Assembly: GCF_900108065.1 (NCBI RefSeq)
Contig: NZ_FNVQ01000001.1
Span: forward strand, 2,229,789 to 2,293,788
Length of the DNA: 64,000 nucleotides
Origin: Marinobacterium lutimaris
GTDB taxonomy: Bacteria > Pseudomonadota > Gammaproteobacteria > Pseudomonadales > Balneatricaceae
Direction of reading: 5' to 3'
A program made the translations under genes and the position numbers. Shown one piece after another: positions 8,145 through 17,199 of the stretch. The number at the start of each line of letters is the position of its first letter. Position 1 is the first letter of the stretch. A model generated the notes under the pieces. It saw nothing but the letters and a program-made list of their open reading frames with translations. It was not told the origin of the DNA and ran no database searches.

Positions 8145-9239
8145 ATGAAAAACGCGATCTGTACGCCGGCCCGGAAAACCGCCCTCTCGCTGCTGCTCTA
8201 TCTGTCGGCCAGCCCACTGCTTGCCGCAGAACGGCTGACCGATGAGCTGCTGACGCCGGCGGAAAAGCCCAGCGACGCCTGGACGCTGAATCTGTACCTG
8301 GAAAATGACCTGTTCACCGACACCGACGAACAGTACACCAACGGCGTGCGCGCCTCCTGGGTCTCACCGGAAGTGGGTAACTTCATCGATGATCCGCAGA
8401 TTCCACAATGGGTGCGCGATGCCAACCGCTGGCTGACCCGGCTGGACCCGGAGCCGGCACCGTTCGAAAACGATCCGCGCCATCACCTAATCGTGACCCT
8501 CGGGCAGGAGATGTACACGCCTAAGGACAAGGAGCGCACCAGCGTTGACCCGGACGACCGTCCCTATGCTGGCTGGCTCTACCTGGGCTTTGGCTACCAT
8601 ACCCAGACCCGCCATAAGCTGAAGTCCTTCCAGGTCAACCTGGGCATGATCGGCCCCTGGTCACTGGCGGAAGAGAGCCAGAACTTTATCCATGACCTGC
8701 GTGGCTTTGATCGTTTTGAGGGCTGGGACAACCAACTCCATAACGAGCCCGGCATCCAACTGCTTTACGAGCGCAAGCAGCGCCTGTTCCAGGGCGGCAT
8801 CATCGACAACATCCAGCATGACTTTATCGGCCATATCGGAGGTAGCCTGGGTAACGTGGCCACCTATGTGAACACCGGTGCCGAATACCGTATCGGCTAC
8901 CAGTTGCCGCAGGATTTCGGCACCTCCGCCCTGCGTCCCGGCGGCGATAACAGCACTCCGGGCAGCGGTGACCCCCGCTTCCACGATCAGTGGGGTGTGC
9001 ATGCGTTTGTCTCTATCGATGGCCGCTGGGTGCTGCGCGACATCTTCCTCGACGGCAACACCTTCAGGGACAGCCACTCGGTGGATAAGCGCCCCTTCGT
9101 GGCAGATGCAGCCTGGGGTGTCGCAGCCACCTACGACCGCTGGAAACTGTCACTGGCGCGCTACTACCGTACCCAGCAGTTCGACAAACAGGACGGCGGC
9201 CACAAGTTCGGCTCCATCGCCCTGTCCTACTCGTTCTAA
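8145..9239 (+). CDS. LpxR-family lipid A deacylase (DUF2219)
   Basis: 364-residue outer-membrane beta-barrel precursor with a signal peptide cut near SPLLAA. It carries the family motifs: an N-terminal NLYLENDLFTDTDEQYTNG (Asn and Asp of the Ca/active site), DRPYAGWLYLG about residue 140, and a C-terminal strand ending SIALSYSF with the terminal Phe needed for barrel insertion. LpxR removes the 3'-acyloxyacyl chain of lipid A. Position directly after ydbL links a lipid A remodelling enzyme to the bridge operon, an arrangement that makes sense for outer-membrane lipid balance but is inferred from gene spacing only. Confidence 0.87.
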   Translation: MKNAICTPARKTALSLLLYLSASPLLAAERLTDELLTPAEKPSDAWTLNLYLENDLFTDTDEQYTNGVRASWVSPEVGNFIDDPQIPQWVRDANRWLTRLDPEPAPFENDPRHHLIVTLGQEMYTPKDKERTSVDPDDRPYAGWLYLGFGYHTQTRHKLKSFQVNLGMIGPWSLAEESQNFIHDLRGFDRFEGWDNQLHNEPGIQLLYERKQRLFQGGIIDNIQHDFIGHIGGSLGNVATYVNTGAEYRIGYQLPQDFGTSALRPGGDNSTPGSGDPRFHDQWGVHAFVSIDGRWVLRDIFLDGNTFRDSHSVDKRPFVADAAWGVAATYDRWKLSLARYYRTQQFDKQDGGHKFGSIALSYSF

Positions 9240-9708
9240 CGGCAGACTCTCTTCGCGCATACTCTCTACACGCATAGCCTCAAACCTCTCACACAGAACC
9301 GGGCCTGTATCCGCACCTCAGCGCCAGACCCGGTTCAGACCTGCGCATCAGCGCATCCGGCATCCCGTGAACCGACAACCGTCAGCGCTCCTGCCTTTGA
9401 CACATACCCGCCACGCGCTGGCAGCGCGCGATGCCCGATGAACAACGCATCTTGAAAACATCTCTGGGAAATAACTCTGGAAATTAGCTCTTGAAAGTAG
9501 CTCTTGAAAGTAGCTCTGAATTGATGATGTTGGAGCTGCGTGGGAAAGCTGACTGGATGCCGCCTGTGAAGGCAGAGTTGGGCCGAGGGGGATGCTATTG
9601 ATTGATCGGAAGATTGAATAAGCCAAAGTTGCCAGTCCTTTGGCAACAATAGCGATAAATTTTTAACAGCGAGCGCCGCGAAGGGGACGACGTGCCGTTC
9701 ACTTCGGC
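9240..9708. other. Intergenic region with inverted repeats, no gene seen
   Basis: About 470 bp lie between the LpxR-like gene and the glycine-zipper gene on the other strand. GAACCGGG at 9296-9303 pairs with CCCGGTTC at 9329-9336 and may form a 3' stem for the upstream operon, although no T-run follows. A 13-bp tandem repeat occupies 9448-9525. GTTGCCA/TGGCAAC (9628-9647) form another short hairpin. Open frames here have no ribosome site or family resemblance. Confidence 0.6.
9448..9525. repeat. 13-bp tandem repeat, six degenerate copies
   Basis: Six head-to-tail units of 13 bp with consensus close to GCTCTTGAAAGTA. The fourth and fifth copies (9487-9499, 9500-9512) are identical; the outer ones differ at two to six positions. 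It lies outside genes. Confidence 0.85.
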
Positions 9709-10056
9709 TTAACAGCGGCCTTTTTTCGCCTGCCCCGGCGGACAGAAGCTGGAGCGATTGCGGCGACCATCATCGTAGTAATGATGTACTTCACGATACT
9801 CGCGGCGGTCACGATACTTTCTGTCATCGTATCGCCGACCGTCATCGTGATCCCGGGTATTAACCGCTGTGCCGACAGCGGCACCTATACCTGAGCCGGC
9901 GATAGCGCCATCACGGCCACCGAACTCAGCACCCAGAACACCACCCAGAGCACCACCTATGGCACCGCCCACGGCGGAATCCACACGCAGGTCATCGGCC
10001 ATGGCGAAGGTCGGCAAGAAAGCCAGAACTGCTGTTGCGATCGTTGTTTTTTTCAC
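9709..10056 (-). CDS. Glycine-zipper periplasmic/envelope protein
   Basis: About 115 residues: signal peptide ending TFAMA-DD, then a glycine-zipper segment of alternating G-x3-G (AVGGAIGGALGGVLGAEFGG, continuing GSGIGAAVG), then a very basic, Tyr/Asp/Arg-rich tail (DRKYRDRREYREVHHYYDD) ending in a CPPGQAKKGRC motif with two Cys. Glycine-zipper segments of this kind occur in outer-membrane lipoproteins such as SlyB and in YMGG/OmpA-like proteins, where they pack in membranes. The start is GTG at 10056 with AGGAGG five bases upstream; the earlier GTG/ATG at 10098 lacks a site. Function unknown. Confidence 0.72.
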   Translation of the reverse strand: MKKTTIATAVLAFLPTFAMADDLRVDSAVGGAIGGALGGVLGAEFGGRDGAIAGSGIGAAVGTAVNTRDHDDGRRYDDRKYRDRREYREVHHYYDDGRRNRSSFCPPGQAKKGRC

Positions 10057-10294
10057 ATTTCCTCCTTTCCTTTCGCACCGGTTAGATGCGTTCAGCATCG
10101 GCTAATCCACCCTCGCTGATAAGCGATTGCAGTTTTTAACCGAGTCCCTTTTCAAGACCGGAGGCTAAATCTAAAGTTCCCGAAAAATATCAGGAAAAGC
10201 ACCAGCAGAGCTGGCTAGAAAACGGGGAAAAGCGAGCAGGAATGGGCCTCTCAGGAGGATATTACTTCCATCCCGAGAGGCTAATAAAAGCAGA

Positions 10295-11479
10295 TTAGCT
10301 TTCGCTTGAAGTGTCTGTCTGGGGCTGGTTATCGGCGACTTCAACCTCTTCAGCCGGAAGCACGGCATCAAGCAGCGCCAGCAGGTTGTTGTCGTAGATA
10401 TCCTGCTGCGCTTCCGGTGCTTCAGAATAGCGAGCGTCCTGGTTGACCAGGCCCTCCATCAGGCTGCGGCCAAGCTGCCCAGGCGACGTCAGGAAGCCCA
10501 GCGACGGCGCATTGAAGCTTTCGGCCATTCCCTTCATCAGATGACCCAAACGACGTCCCGGCTTATCTCCGGCCTGGTCAATCTGACCCACCTGTTCATA
10601 GCTGGAAGCCGCCGCATACTGCCGGCTGTAGCTCATATCCAGGCTCATGGAGGCGAGCTCGCTGGTATCGAAACTCAGCGACTTGCTCTGCTCGAACGCC
10701 TTCTGCACATCGCCATCGAAGAACTCGTCCGCCAGGCTGGAGACATCCTTGATCAGGCTTTGCAGCGCTTCGGCTTCATCCACATCCAGGTCACCGGAGA
10801 CCGAGAAGCTATATTCGCTGTACTCGGAACGGCTCAGGCTGAACACCGATGCAGAGTTGCCCTTACCATCGCTGGCAGAGGCGTAGGCACTCTCGTAACT
10901 CTGGTTTCGGGAGAAGGTGATACGCACCTCATCGCCATCACGTGTGGTGACGTTCAGCTCCATATCCTCGGCGTTCTGGAACCGCTCGATGATGCTTTTG
11001 CGCGTCGCCATGGCGCCGCTGACCTCATCGGTCCCCGGCGCAAGCGCATCCAGGGCTTCAAAAGTCAGAGTTTCGGTCTGCTTCACCTGCTCTGCCAGCT
11101 CGCCATCAAGCAGCTGCAGGTTGTCGAGAATTTCCCGCGCGTCCTCGAAGCCTTTCTTAACGCCGCTGACCGCCGCCTCGTACATCGACTGCAGGCGCTC
11201 TTCGCTGGCGCCGCGGGCTCGCGCAGCTTCCAGCCCTGAAGCAACAAAACCGCTGATTCTGTCAGCGACCTTTTCAGGGGTGAAATCTTCGGCTTTCAAT
11301 GAACGCAGGCCATCCGCGTCCATACCGGGAATATTTTCCGCCAGCTTGTTTAGCAGCGTATCGGTCGGCGCTGCCGCCGCTGAGTTTGAGCCCTGCGGGT
11401 TGCTGGTCAGCGTCGTTGCCGACGAACGGCCAAAACCGGACGTGGAGTAAGAGTCTGATGAGGGATAGATATTGATCAC
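10295..11479 (-). CDS. DUF5610-type protein of unknown function
   Basis: 394-residue hydrophilic protein with no signal peptide or membrane segment. The N-terminal 35 residues are low-complexity (Ser, Thr, Ala rich). The block about 40-130, from LLNKLAENIPGMDADGL to VKKGFEDAREILDNL, resembles the domain I know as DUF5610. A middle block (150-220) is rich in Ser, Tyr and acidic residues, and the tail is acidic. The start is GTG at 11479 with GGAG seven bases upstream. It stands alone, divergent from a GNAT gene with about 200 bp between. I cannot assign a role. Confidence 0.6.
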   Translation of the reverse strand: MINIYPSSDSYSTSGFGRSSATTLTSNPQGSNSAAAAPTDTLLNKLAENIPGMDADGLRSLKAEDFTPEKVADRISGFVASGLEAARARGASEERLQSMYEAAVSGVKKGFEDAREILDNLQLLDGELAEQVKQTETLTFEALDALAPGTDEVSGAMATRKSIIERFQNAEDMELNVTTRDGDEVRITFSRNQSYESAYASASDGKGNSASVFSLSRSEYSEYSFSVSGDLDVDEAEALQSLIKDVSSLADEFFDGDVQKAFEQSKSLSFDTSELASMSLDMSYSRQYAAASSYEQVGQIDQAGDKPGRRLGHLMKGMAESFNAPSLGFLTSPGQLGRSLMEGLVNQDARYSEAPEAQQDIYDNNLLALLDAVLPAEEVEVADNQPQTDTSSES

Positions 11480-11676
11480 GATCCGCTCCGGGGTTTCTGT
11501 ATTAGTAGACTCCGCAAATGCTAAAAACGGAGGGAATAGGCTGTATATCGACTGAAATGACCATAACTTTAACCCTGTGCCGATTCAAATCGACCAGGAG
11601 TTGATTTCGTCCCTTGTAAGCGACTGATCGCCCCGGTAAGTTAACCCACCGGTCAGTTTATTGGAGCAGTCAGTTC

Positions 11677-12180
11677 ATGCCAGCGCCCAGCAATATCGAA
11701 ATTATAGAAGCGGATCTCGGCCTTGCCGAGCAGGCGGACGCCTTTCGCCAGATGATGCAGGCCTATGCCTGCGATCCAATGGGAGGCGGCTCGACTCTGG
11801 ATGCTGAAATCCTGGAAAGACTGCCGCTGGCACTGGCACTGCGCCAGGACGCTTACACCCTGCTGGCGTTCTGTAATGGCAAGCCTGCGGGGCTGCTCAA
11901 CGCGTTCGAGGGGTTCTCCACCTTCAAGTGCGCGCCCCTGCTGAATATTCATGATGTGATCGTCGGCAGTGAATACCGCGGACTCGGGCTTGCCGACCAG
12001 TTACTGGAAGCGGCAGAGGGGATCGCCCGGCGCAATGGCTGCTGCAAGCTGACCCTGGAAGTGCTTGAAGGCAACAGCCGCGCCCAGGCGGTTTATCGCC
12101 GCAACGGCTACGCCGGTTACGAGCTGGACCCAGAAACCGGCAAGGCGATGTTCTGGCAGAAGCCGCTCAGCGATCTCTGA
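11677..12180 (+). CDS. GNAT-family N-acetyltransferase
   Basis: 167-residue cytoplasmic enzyme. The central strand LNIHDVIVGSEYRGLGLADQLLEAAEGIARRNGC (about 87-120) holds the acetyl-CoA pyrophosphate loop R-G-L-G-L-A; LTLEVLEGNSRAQAVYRRNGYAGY is motif B with the usual Asn and Tyr. The family transfers an acetyl group from acetyl-CoA to an amine; the substrate cannot be read from the sequence. The stop is only five bases from the stop of yaeQ on the other strand. Confidence 0.85.
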   Translation: MPAPSNIEIIEADLGLAEQADAFRQMMQAYACDPMGGGSTLDAEILERLPLALALRQDAYTLLAFCNGKPAGLLNAFEGFSTFKCAPLLNIHDVIVGSEYRGLGLADQLLEAAEGIARRNGCCKLTLEVLEGNSRAQAVYRRNGYAGYELDPETGKAMFWQKPLSDL

Positions 12181-12185
12181 ACCGA

Positions 12186-12731
12186 TCAGACGATCTCTAC
12201 CGGCCGGGGAACCACCGACGCACTGGCGCTCTCCCCGGTCAGCCAGATCTCTCCATCCTGAATCGTGCACTGCAGACGCATCTGACGCTCGGCCAGCGCT
12301 GTCAGCCCCTCGCAATCATTCTCATTGATCCGGAGAATTTTCAGATTATCCAGCCGCATCAGCGCCTTGCGGGCGCCCTGAAACCAGGGATCAAACTGCT
12401 GATCGGTACCGTACGCCAGCAATACCACCTCTTTCGCCCGCCCAGATGCCTTACGCAGACGCTTGTCACTGGGCAGCCCCACCTCGATCCAGCGCTCAAT
12501 TTCACCGCTGGGAGCGTGCTGCCAGAGATCCGGTTCATCATCGACACACAGGCCACGGGTAAAACTCAGCGCTTCGTCTGCATAGATCGCGAACGCCAGC
12601 AGGCGGATCATCATCCGGGTTTCCGTTTCGGACGGGTGCAGTGCCAGCGTCAGCGGATACTCGGCGTAGTGCTGGCGGTCCAGATCGGAGATATTCAGGG
12701 TTGCTTTATAAATCGTTGATTTGAGGGCCAT
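12186..12731 (-). CDS. yaeQ: YaeQ family protein
   Basis: With the start at ATG 12731 the protein is 181 residues, exactly the length of E. coli YaeQ, and begins MALKSTIYKATLNISDLDR, the family signature. Further conserved stretches are LALHPSETETRMMIRLLAFA and WIEVGLPSDKRLRKASGRAKEV. The fold is PD-(D/E)XK-nuclease-like; the biological role is unsettled. An earlier in-frame ATG (12746) adds five residues and looks less likely. The gene is divergent from a DUF2238 membrane protein. Confidence 0.92.
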   Translation of the reverse strand: MALKSTIYKATLNISDLDRQHYAEYPLTLALHPSETETRMMIRLLAFAIYADEALSFTRGLCVDDEPDLWQHAPSGEIERWIEVGLPSDKRLRKASGRAKEVVLLAYGTDQQFDPWFQGARKALMRLDNLKILRINENDCEGLTALAERQMRLQCTIQDGEIWLTGESASASVVPRPVEIV

Positions 12732-12805
12732 TCGGTATTGATCCACGCAGCCGTCGCGACGACTATATTGATAAGGGTACTGTTAAGCCGCTGAAGGATA
12801 GCGCC

Positions 12806-13423
12806 GTGTTCCGCCTCTGGATACTGATATTTGTGCTTGTGTTGATCTGGTCGGGCATCTCCCCTACGGATCGTCTGACCTGGTGGCTGGAAGTAGCGCC
12901 GGCGTTGGCGGCCCTGGCCATCCTCGGTGCAACCCGGCAGCATTTCCCGCTGACGCCGCTCTGTCTCTGGCTGATACTGGTTCACTGCATCATCCTGATG
13001 GTTGGTGGTCACTACACCTACGCCCAGGTGCCATTGTTCGACTGGCTGGCCGAATGGCTGGGCCAGAGCCGCAACAACTACGACAAACTCGGCCACCTGG
13101 CGCAGGGGTTCGTACCGGCAATCATCGCCCGTGAACTGCTGCTTAGGCTGAAGGTGGTCAACGGTAAGCACTGGTGTGCGTTTCTGGTGGTCTGTTTCTG
13201 CCTGGCGCTGAGCGCCTTCTACGAACTGATCGAATGGTGGGTGGCGCTGATCAGCGGCACCGACGCCGAGGCGTTTCTGGGTACCCAGGGTTATGTCTGG
13301 GATACCCAGTCCGATATGTTGATGGCGCTGGTTGGGGCGGTCCTCGCACTTGCCAGCCTGCACCGCTATCATGACGCACAAATGGCCCGGCTTAACTTTT
13401 TCCGACAGAACGGCGACGAGTAA
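12806..13423 (+). CDS. DUF2238 (YjdF-like) membrane protein
   Basis: 205 residues with about five or six transmembrane helices. NNYDKLGHLAQGFVPAIIAREL about residue 91 and AFYELIEWWVALISG about 131 are the charged, conserved segments of the DUF2238/YjdF family; the following GYVWDTQSDM is also typical. The function of the family is not known. The start is GTG at 12806. The stop codon TAA shares its last base with the ATG of mgtE, so the two are probably co-translated. Confidence 0.85.
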   Translation: MFRLWILIFVLVLIWSGISPTDRLTWWLEVAPALAALAILGATRQHFPLTPLCLWLILVHCIILMVGGHYTYAQVPLFDWLAEWLGQSRNNYDKLGHLAQGFVPAIIARELLLRLKVVNGKHWCAFLVVCFCLALSAFYELIEWWVALISGTDAEAFLGTQGYVWDTQSDMLMALVGAVLALASLHRYHDAQMARLNFFRQNGDE

Positions 13424-14760
13424 TGAGCGAAGATATCAGCCAGCGTATAGAACAACTGATCCGTAGCGACGAGGAACTGGACGCCGCACGCTACGCCGAG
13501 GTTGCCGAGGATCTGGAGCCGGACCAGGTCGCCCTCCTGCTTGAATCCCTGCCTCGCGACGAACGTCAGGAATGCTGGGAACAGGTTCCCGAAGAGCAGC
13601 GGGTCGACGTGCTGGTGGAGATGCGTGCCGAAGCGCGTGCCCCGCTGGTCAAGGAGTTGGATAGCAGGACACTGGACCAGCTGATCTCCGGTCTGGATGC
13701 GGAAACCCTGATCGAACTTGGCGAGTCGCTGCCGGACGATGTGGTCGATATCGCTTTGGCGCGCATGGACGAGCGCCAGCGGGCCCACTACGAGCGTTCT
13801 GCCCAGTACGACGAAGATGCCATCGGCCGTTACGTGGACCATGATCTGCTGATCCTGCCGCAGAACAGCCGGGTCCGCGATGCCGAGCGTCTGCTGCGCC
13901 GTGAGGTACCGGAATACACCACCCACCTCTGGCTCGTGGATCGCACCGGCCGCTATACCGGCGCTGTTCCCACACTCTCACTGTTCGGCAAACCGGACCA
14001 TCTTCCCCTGGTCGACCTGATCGACGATGAGATAGAGCCACTCTCAGCCTTGCGTTCTTTGAAGGAAGCCACCGAAGCGTTCGAGCATGCCGAGATATCG
14101 GCACTCCCCGTGGTGGATGAGAACGGTCTGCTGCTGGGAAGAATGTCGATGCGGCTGGCGCTGGAACTGCTGCACGAGCAGTACGAATCACAGATGATGG
14201 CCAGCGCCGGTCTCGATGAAGAGGAGGACCTGTTCGCACCGGTGATGCGCTCCTCCCGCCGCCGCGCCACCTGGCTGGGGATCAACCTGCTTACCGCATT
14301 CCTCGCGTCCTGGGCGATCGGCCTGTTTGAAGGCACCCTGCAGCAGGTGGTGGCATTGGCCGTATTAATGCCGGTGGTTGCCTCAATGGGCGGCATCGCC
14401 GGCAGTCAGACGCTCACCCTGATGATCCGTGGCCTGGCACTGGGCCAGATCACGGCGGCCAACATGATGCCACTGCTGCGCAAGGAGCTCAGCGTCGGCG
14501 GCCTCAACGGCGTGCTCTGGGCGGTGGTGATCGGGATAGTCGCGTCCTGGTGGTTTTCCAGCTTTGCCATCGGCGTGGTCATCGCCCTGGCGATCGTGGT
14601 CAATATCGCCGTGGCGGCGCTCTCCGGCGTGCTGATTCCTATATTGCTGGACAAGCTGAAGATCGACCCGGCGCTTTCCGGCTCGGTCATTCTGACCACG
14701 GTCACTGACGTGGTCGGCTTTGTGGTCTTCCTCGGCCTGGGCTCGCTATTTCTGCTTTAA
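13423..14760 (+). CDS. mgtE: Magnesium transporter MgtE
   Basis: 445 residues in the standard order: N-terminal superhelical domain (1-125), two CBS domains (about 130-255), a plug helix, and five transmembrane helices (from about 282). The pore region reads PVVASMGGIAGSQTLTLMIRGLALGQI, and the last helix carries SGSVILTTVTDVVGFVVFLGLGSL with the Asp of the Mg2+-binding site. MgtE is a Mg2+-gated channel in the inner membrane. The start overlaps the previous stop by one base. Its 3' end overlaps the diguanylate cyclase gene on the other strand by 15 bp. Confidence 0.93.
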   Translation: MSEDISQRIEQLIRSDEELDAARYAEVAEDLEPDQVALLLESLPRDERQECWEQVPEEQRVDVLVEMRAEARAPLVKELDSRTLDQLISGLDAETLIELGESLPDDVVDIALARMDERQRAHYERSAQYDEDAIGRYVDHDLLILPQNSRVRDAERLLRREVPEYTTHLWLVDRTGRYTGAVPTLSLFGKPDHLPLVDLIDDEIEPLSALRSLKEATEAFEHAEISALPVVDENGLLLGRMSMRLALELLHEQYESQMMASAGLDEEEDLFAPVMRSSRRRATWLGINLLTAFLASWAIGLFEGTLQQVVALAVLMPVVASMGGIAGSQTLTLMIRGLALGQITAANMMPLLRKELSVGGLNGVLWAVVIGIVASWWFSSFAIGVVIALAIVVNIAVAALSGVLIPILLDKLKIDPALSGSVILTTVTDVVGFVVFLGLGSLFLL

Positions 14761-15888
14761 CAGCGGCTTGGCAGCGGCTAAATCCGCTTCCAGCTCCGGC
14801 AGCGCCTCTCCCCCCTCAAGTGACGGGCAGGACTTGAACTCAGCCTTGCTCTGATACATGGCGCTATCGGCCTGGGCGATCAGCGCCGTGGCCGAAGCGT
14901 AGCTGTCGGGCCCGGTCTGGGCGATTCCGATACTGAGCACCACATCCTTTTCCACCTTATCCAGCTCTTCCACCAGGCGGTCACAATAAGTTGTCTTGGC
15001 CTGCTGGCGGTCGCAGTTGGGCAGGATAATGCAGAACTCGTCGCCTCCGTAGCGGAAGCAGCCATCCTCCGCCCGGCTCACCTGGCGGATCACGCTGCCC
15101 ACTGCACGCAGGATTTCGTCACCACGCTGGTGTCCCTGGTTGTCGTTGAACTCCTTGAAGTCGTTCACATCGATATAGACCAGGCTGACCGGCTCCAGGC
15201 GCCTCTCGGCGGAGCGCAGATAGCGGGTCAGGCTTTCATCCAGGTAACGCACACTGAACAGGCCTGTGAGCGGATCGGTACGCGCCATCTGCTCCAGCTG
15301 CCGGGTACGGTCCTTGACCTTCTCCTCCAGCGAACTGGCATACTGCTCGGACTTCTTGCGCGAGGTCTCTATCTCGGAAAGCAGGCTGCGGATGTAGGTC
15401 TCAAAGACCAGGGTGATATCAAACAGGAAAACCTTTTCCAGCGCCGCCAGGGTCTTGGCGCGCCGGTTAAGATCGGCGATCTGCGCGGAGAGTAGATCGC
15501 TCAGCAACGCCTTGAGGATATACACCGCCGACAGGTAGAGCGTGGTATCCACCCCTATGCGCTTGTGCACCAGGCCGATGCGCAGACGGTTGTTCACATA
15601 ATCGATATCGTAAACGCCACTGAACAGATCGGAGATATAACGCTTCTGTGCGTTGCGCAGGCGCCCCAGGGTTTCTGCATCGCCAATCAGCAGAGCGATT
15701 TCCGGCACACTGGTCTGCAGATCGTAAAAACGATCAACCAGTGCATCCAGCCCAGCCTCGATAATGGAACGCGCCTCAACGATCAGGCGTACATCCTCAT
15801 CACTGATCATGAACAGGCGTTGACGGTTTTCGATTTCAAACTCGGTAATTCGAAGCTGCTCCAGCAGCGTGAGATCTGTCTGCTTCAT
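14746..15888 (-). CDS. Globin-coupled diguanylate cyclase
   Basis: 380 residues. The N-terminal 165 residues are a globin-coupled sensor: all-helical, with the proximal His in RIGLVHKRIGVD about residue 107. A short coiled coil (ETSRKKSEQYASSLEEKVKDR) leads to a GGDEF domain with intact YGGDEF near 283. An inhibitory site R-A-E-D lies exactly five residues before the GGDEF sequence, so product inhibition is expected. The enzyme would make cyclic di-GMP from GTP in response to O2 or another haem ligand. It stands alone and converges on mgtE with a 15 bp overlap. Confidence 0.9.
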   Translation of the reverse strand: MKQTDLTLLEQLRITEFEIENRQRLFMISDEDVRLIVEARSIIEAGLDALVDRFYDLQTSVPEIALLIGDAETLGRLRNAQKRYISDLFSGVYDIDYVNNRLRIGLVHKRIGVDTTLYLSAVYILKALLSDLLSAQIADLNRRAKTLAALEKVFLFDITLVFETYIRSLLSEIETSRKKSEQYASSLEEKVKDRTRQLEQMARTDPLTGLFSVRYLDESLTRYLRSAERRLEPVSLVYIDVNDFKEFNDNQGHQRGDEILRAVGSVIRQVSRAEDGCFRYGGDEFCIILPNCDRQQAKTTYCDRLVEELDKVEKDVVLSIGIAQTGPDSYASATALIAQADSAMYQSKAEFKSCPSLEGGEALPELEADLAAAKPLLKQK

Positions 15889-16242
15889 ACCTGTGCCATC
15901 CAGGTTTTTTATCCTTGTTAGCAGAAAGGCTGAAATCCTGTAGCTACAACAGATCCGTTGCCTCTCTCGAATATCCCTATACTAGTTTAGCGATGTTGCG
16001 ACGGATAGCAGGTAACTGTACAGAGCGAACCAGAGGCTCTGTATTCAACAGGCTAAGCCAGGGATTAAACCAACGTGGAAACCCGCCGACAGGTTGATCA
16101 CCTATGAGATGGCGGTAAAGACAGGTCTTTATGAGGCCGGCTCACATCAACCACAAAACATTTCATCATATAACCAAAAGATCTGAATCTCTTTCACGTT
16201 TATAATGCACGCCAGCTTTTAATGAACGAGTGGACCTACACC
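15889..16242. other. Intergenic region with a candidate promoter
   Basis: Some 350 bp between two divergent genes. A perfect TATAAT occurs at 16201-16206, in the right place to serve the MTHFR-like gene, but the -35 position has no good hexamer. No riboswitch or RNA gene that I recognise is present. Confidence 0.4.
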
Positions 16243-17199
16243 ATGAACCAGACCCTGCGCGACAAGTTTGCTGACCCGACTCGAGGCGTGTACTTCATCG
16301 GCACCACCCCGCCCCGCGAGAGCACCAGCGACGAGCAGATGCAGGAGATCGCCGAAAAACTCCTCGGACGTCTGGCGGCTCTGGAGTATGACGGTCTGAT
16401 CGTTTACGACATTCAGGATGAAAGTTCACGTATCGATACGCCGCGCCCCTTCCCGTTCAAGCGCACCCGTGATCCACGCGAATACTCCCGCCTGATCTCC
16501 GGCTTGTCTGACCGCGAAACGATCACCTACAAGAGTGTGGCGCAGCGTGACCGTGCCGACTTTGAAAACTGGCTTGAAGAAACCTGGAACGAATACAAGC
16601 TGCAGAACGTGGTACTGGTGGGCAGCCCCTCGTCAGAGGGCGATATCCGCCTGCCGCTGCCGGAAGCCTACAAAGCGATTGGAGCCAACGCCCACCCCTT
16701 CCACCTGGGCGGCGTCACCATCGCCGAGCGCCATGCGATCAAGGGCAACGAGCACGAGCGTATTCTGGGCAAGCAGGAAAACGGCGTGGAGTTCTTCGTC
16801 TCCCAGGCGGTTTACAACCCCCAGGCGACCATCGACCTGCTGGCCAGCTATGCACGTACCTGCCGCGAACGCGGCATTGAGCCGAAACGCATCGTGCTGA
16901 CCTTCTCACCCTGCGGTAGCGCAAAAACTCTGGAGTTCATGGAGTGGCTGGGCATTTCCATCCCGCATGCCACACGCTGGCGTATTCTGGATGCAGAGAA
17001 CCCGCTGCTGGAGTCGATCCGTATCTGCCAGAACAGCCTGGACCAGATTATCGAAGCCTGCCTACCGCTGGGACTGCCGCTGGGTCTGAATATTGAGAGT
17101 TTGACCAACCGCAAGGAAGAGATCGACGCGGCGGTCCAGCTGTACCGCCTGCTCAAGGCTACGCTGGACCTGCAACTGGCGGAACAGCAGCTGGGCTAA
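16243..17199 (+). CDS. Methylenetetrahydrofolate reductase-like protein
   Basis: About 318 residues with the beta/alpha-barrel pattern of the MTHFR superfamily: YDGLIVYDIQDESSR (45-60), QNVVLVGSPSSEG, PFHLGGVTIAERH, and GVEFFVSQAVYN, which matches the G-A-x-F-x-TQ strand of MetF. It is nevertheless far from canonical MetF, and the flavin/folate residues cannot be confirmed by eye. Family members reduce 5,10-methylene-THF, but this divergent branch may use another one-carbon substrate. The start chosen is ATG 16243; an ATG at 16222 adds seven residues and lies very near the presumed transcription start. It is a lone gene whose stop overlaps the protease gene by four bases. Confidence 0.65.
   Translation: MNQTLRDKFADPTRGVYFIGTTPPRESTSDEQMQEIAEKLLGRLAALEYDGLIVYDIQDESSRIDTPRPFPFKRTRDPREYSRLISGLSDRETITYKSVAQRDRADFENWLEETWNEYKLQNVVLVGSPSSEGDIRLPLPEAYKAIGANAHPFHLGGVTIAERHAIKGNEHERILGKQENGVEFFVSQAVYNPQATIDLLASYARTCRERGIEPKRIVLTFSPCGSAKTLEFMEWLGISIPHATRWRILDAENPLLESIRICQNSLDQIIEACLPLGLPLGLNIESLTNRKEEIDAAVQLYRLLKATLDLQLAEQQLG

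Noticed and set aside
9335..9649. Minus-strand open frame of about 100 codons
   Set aside because: It runs through the 13-bp minisatellite, has no ribosome site and no family likeness.
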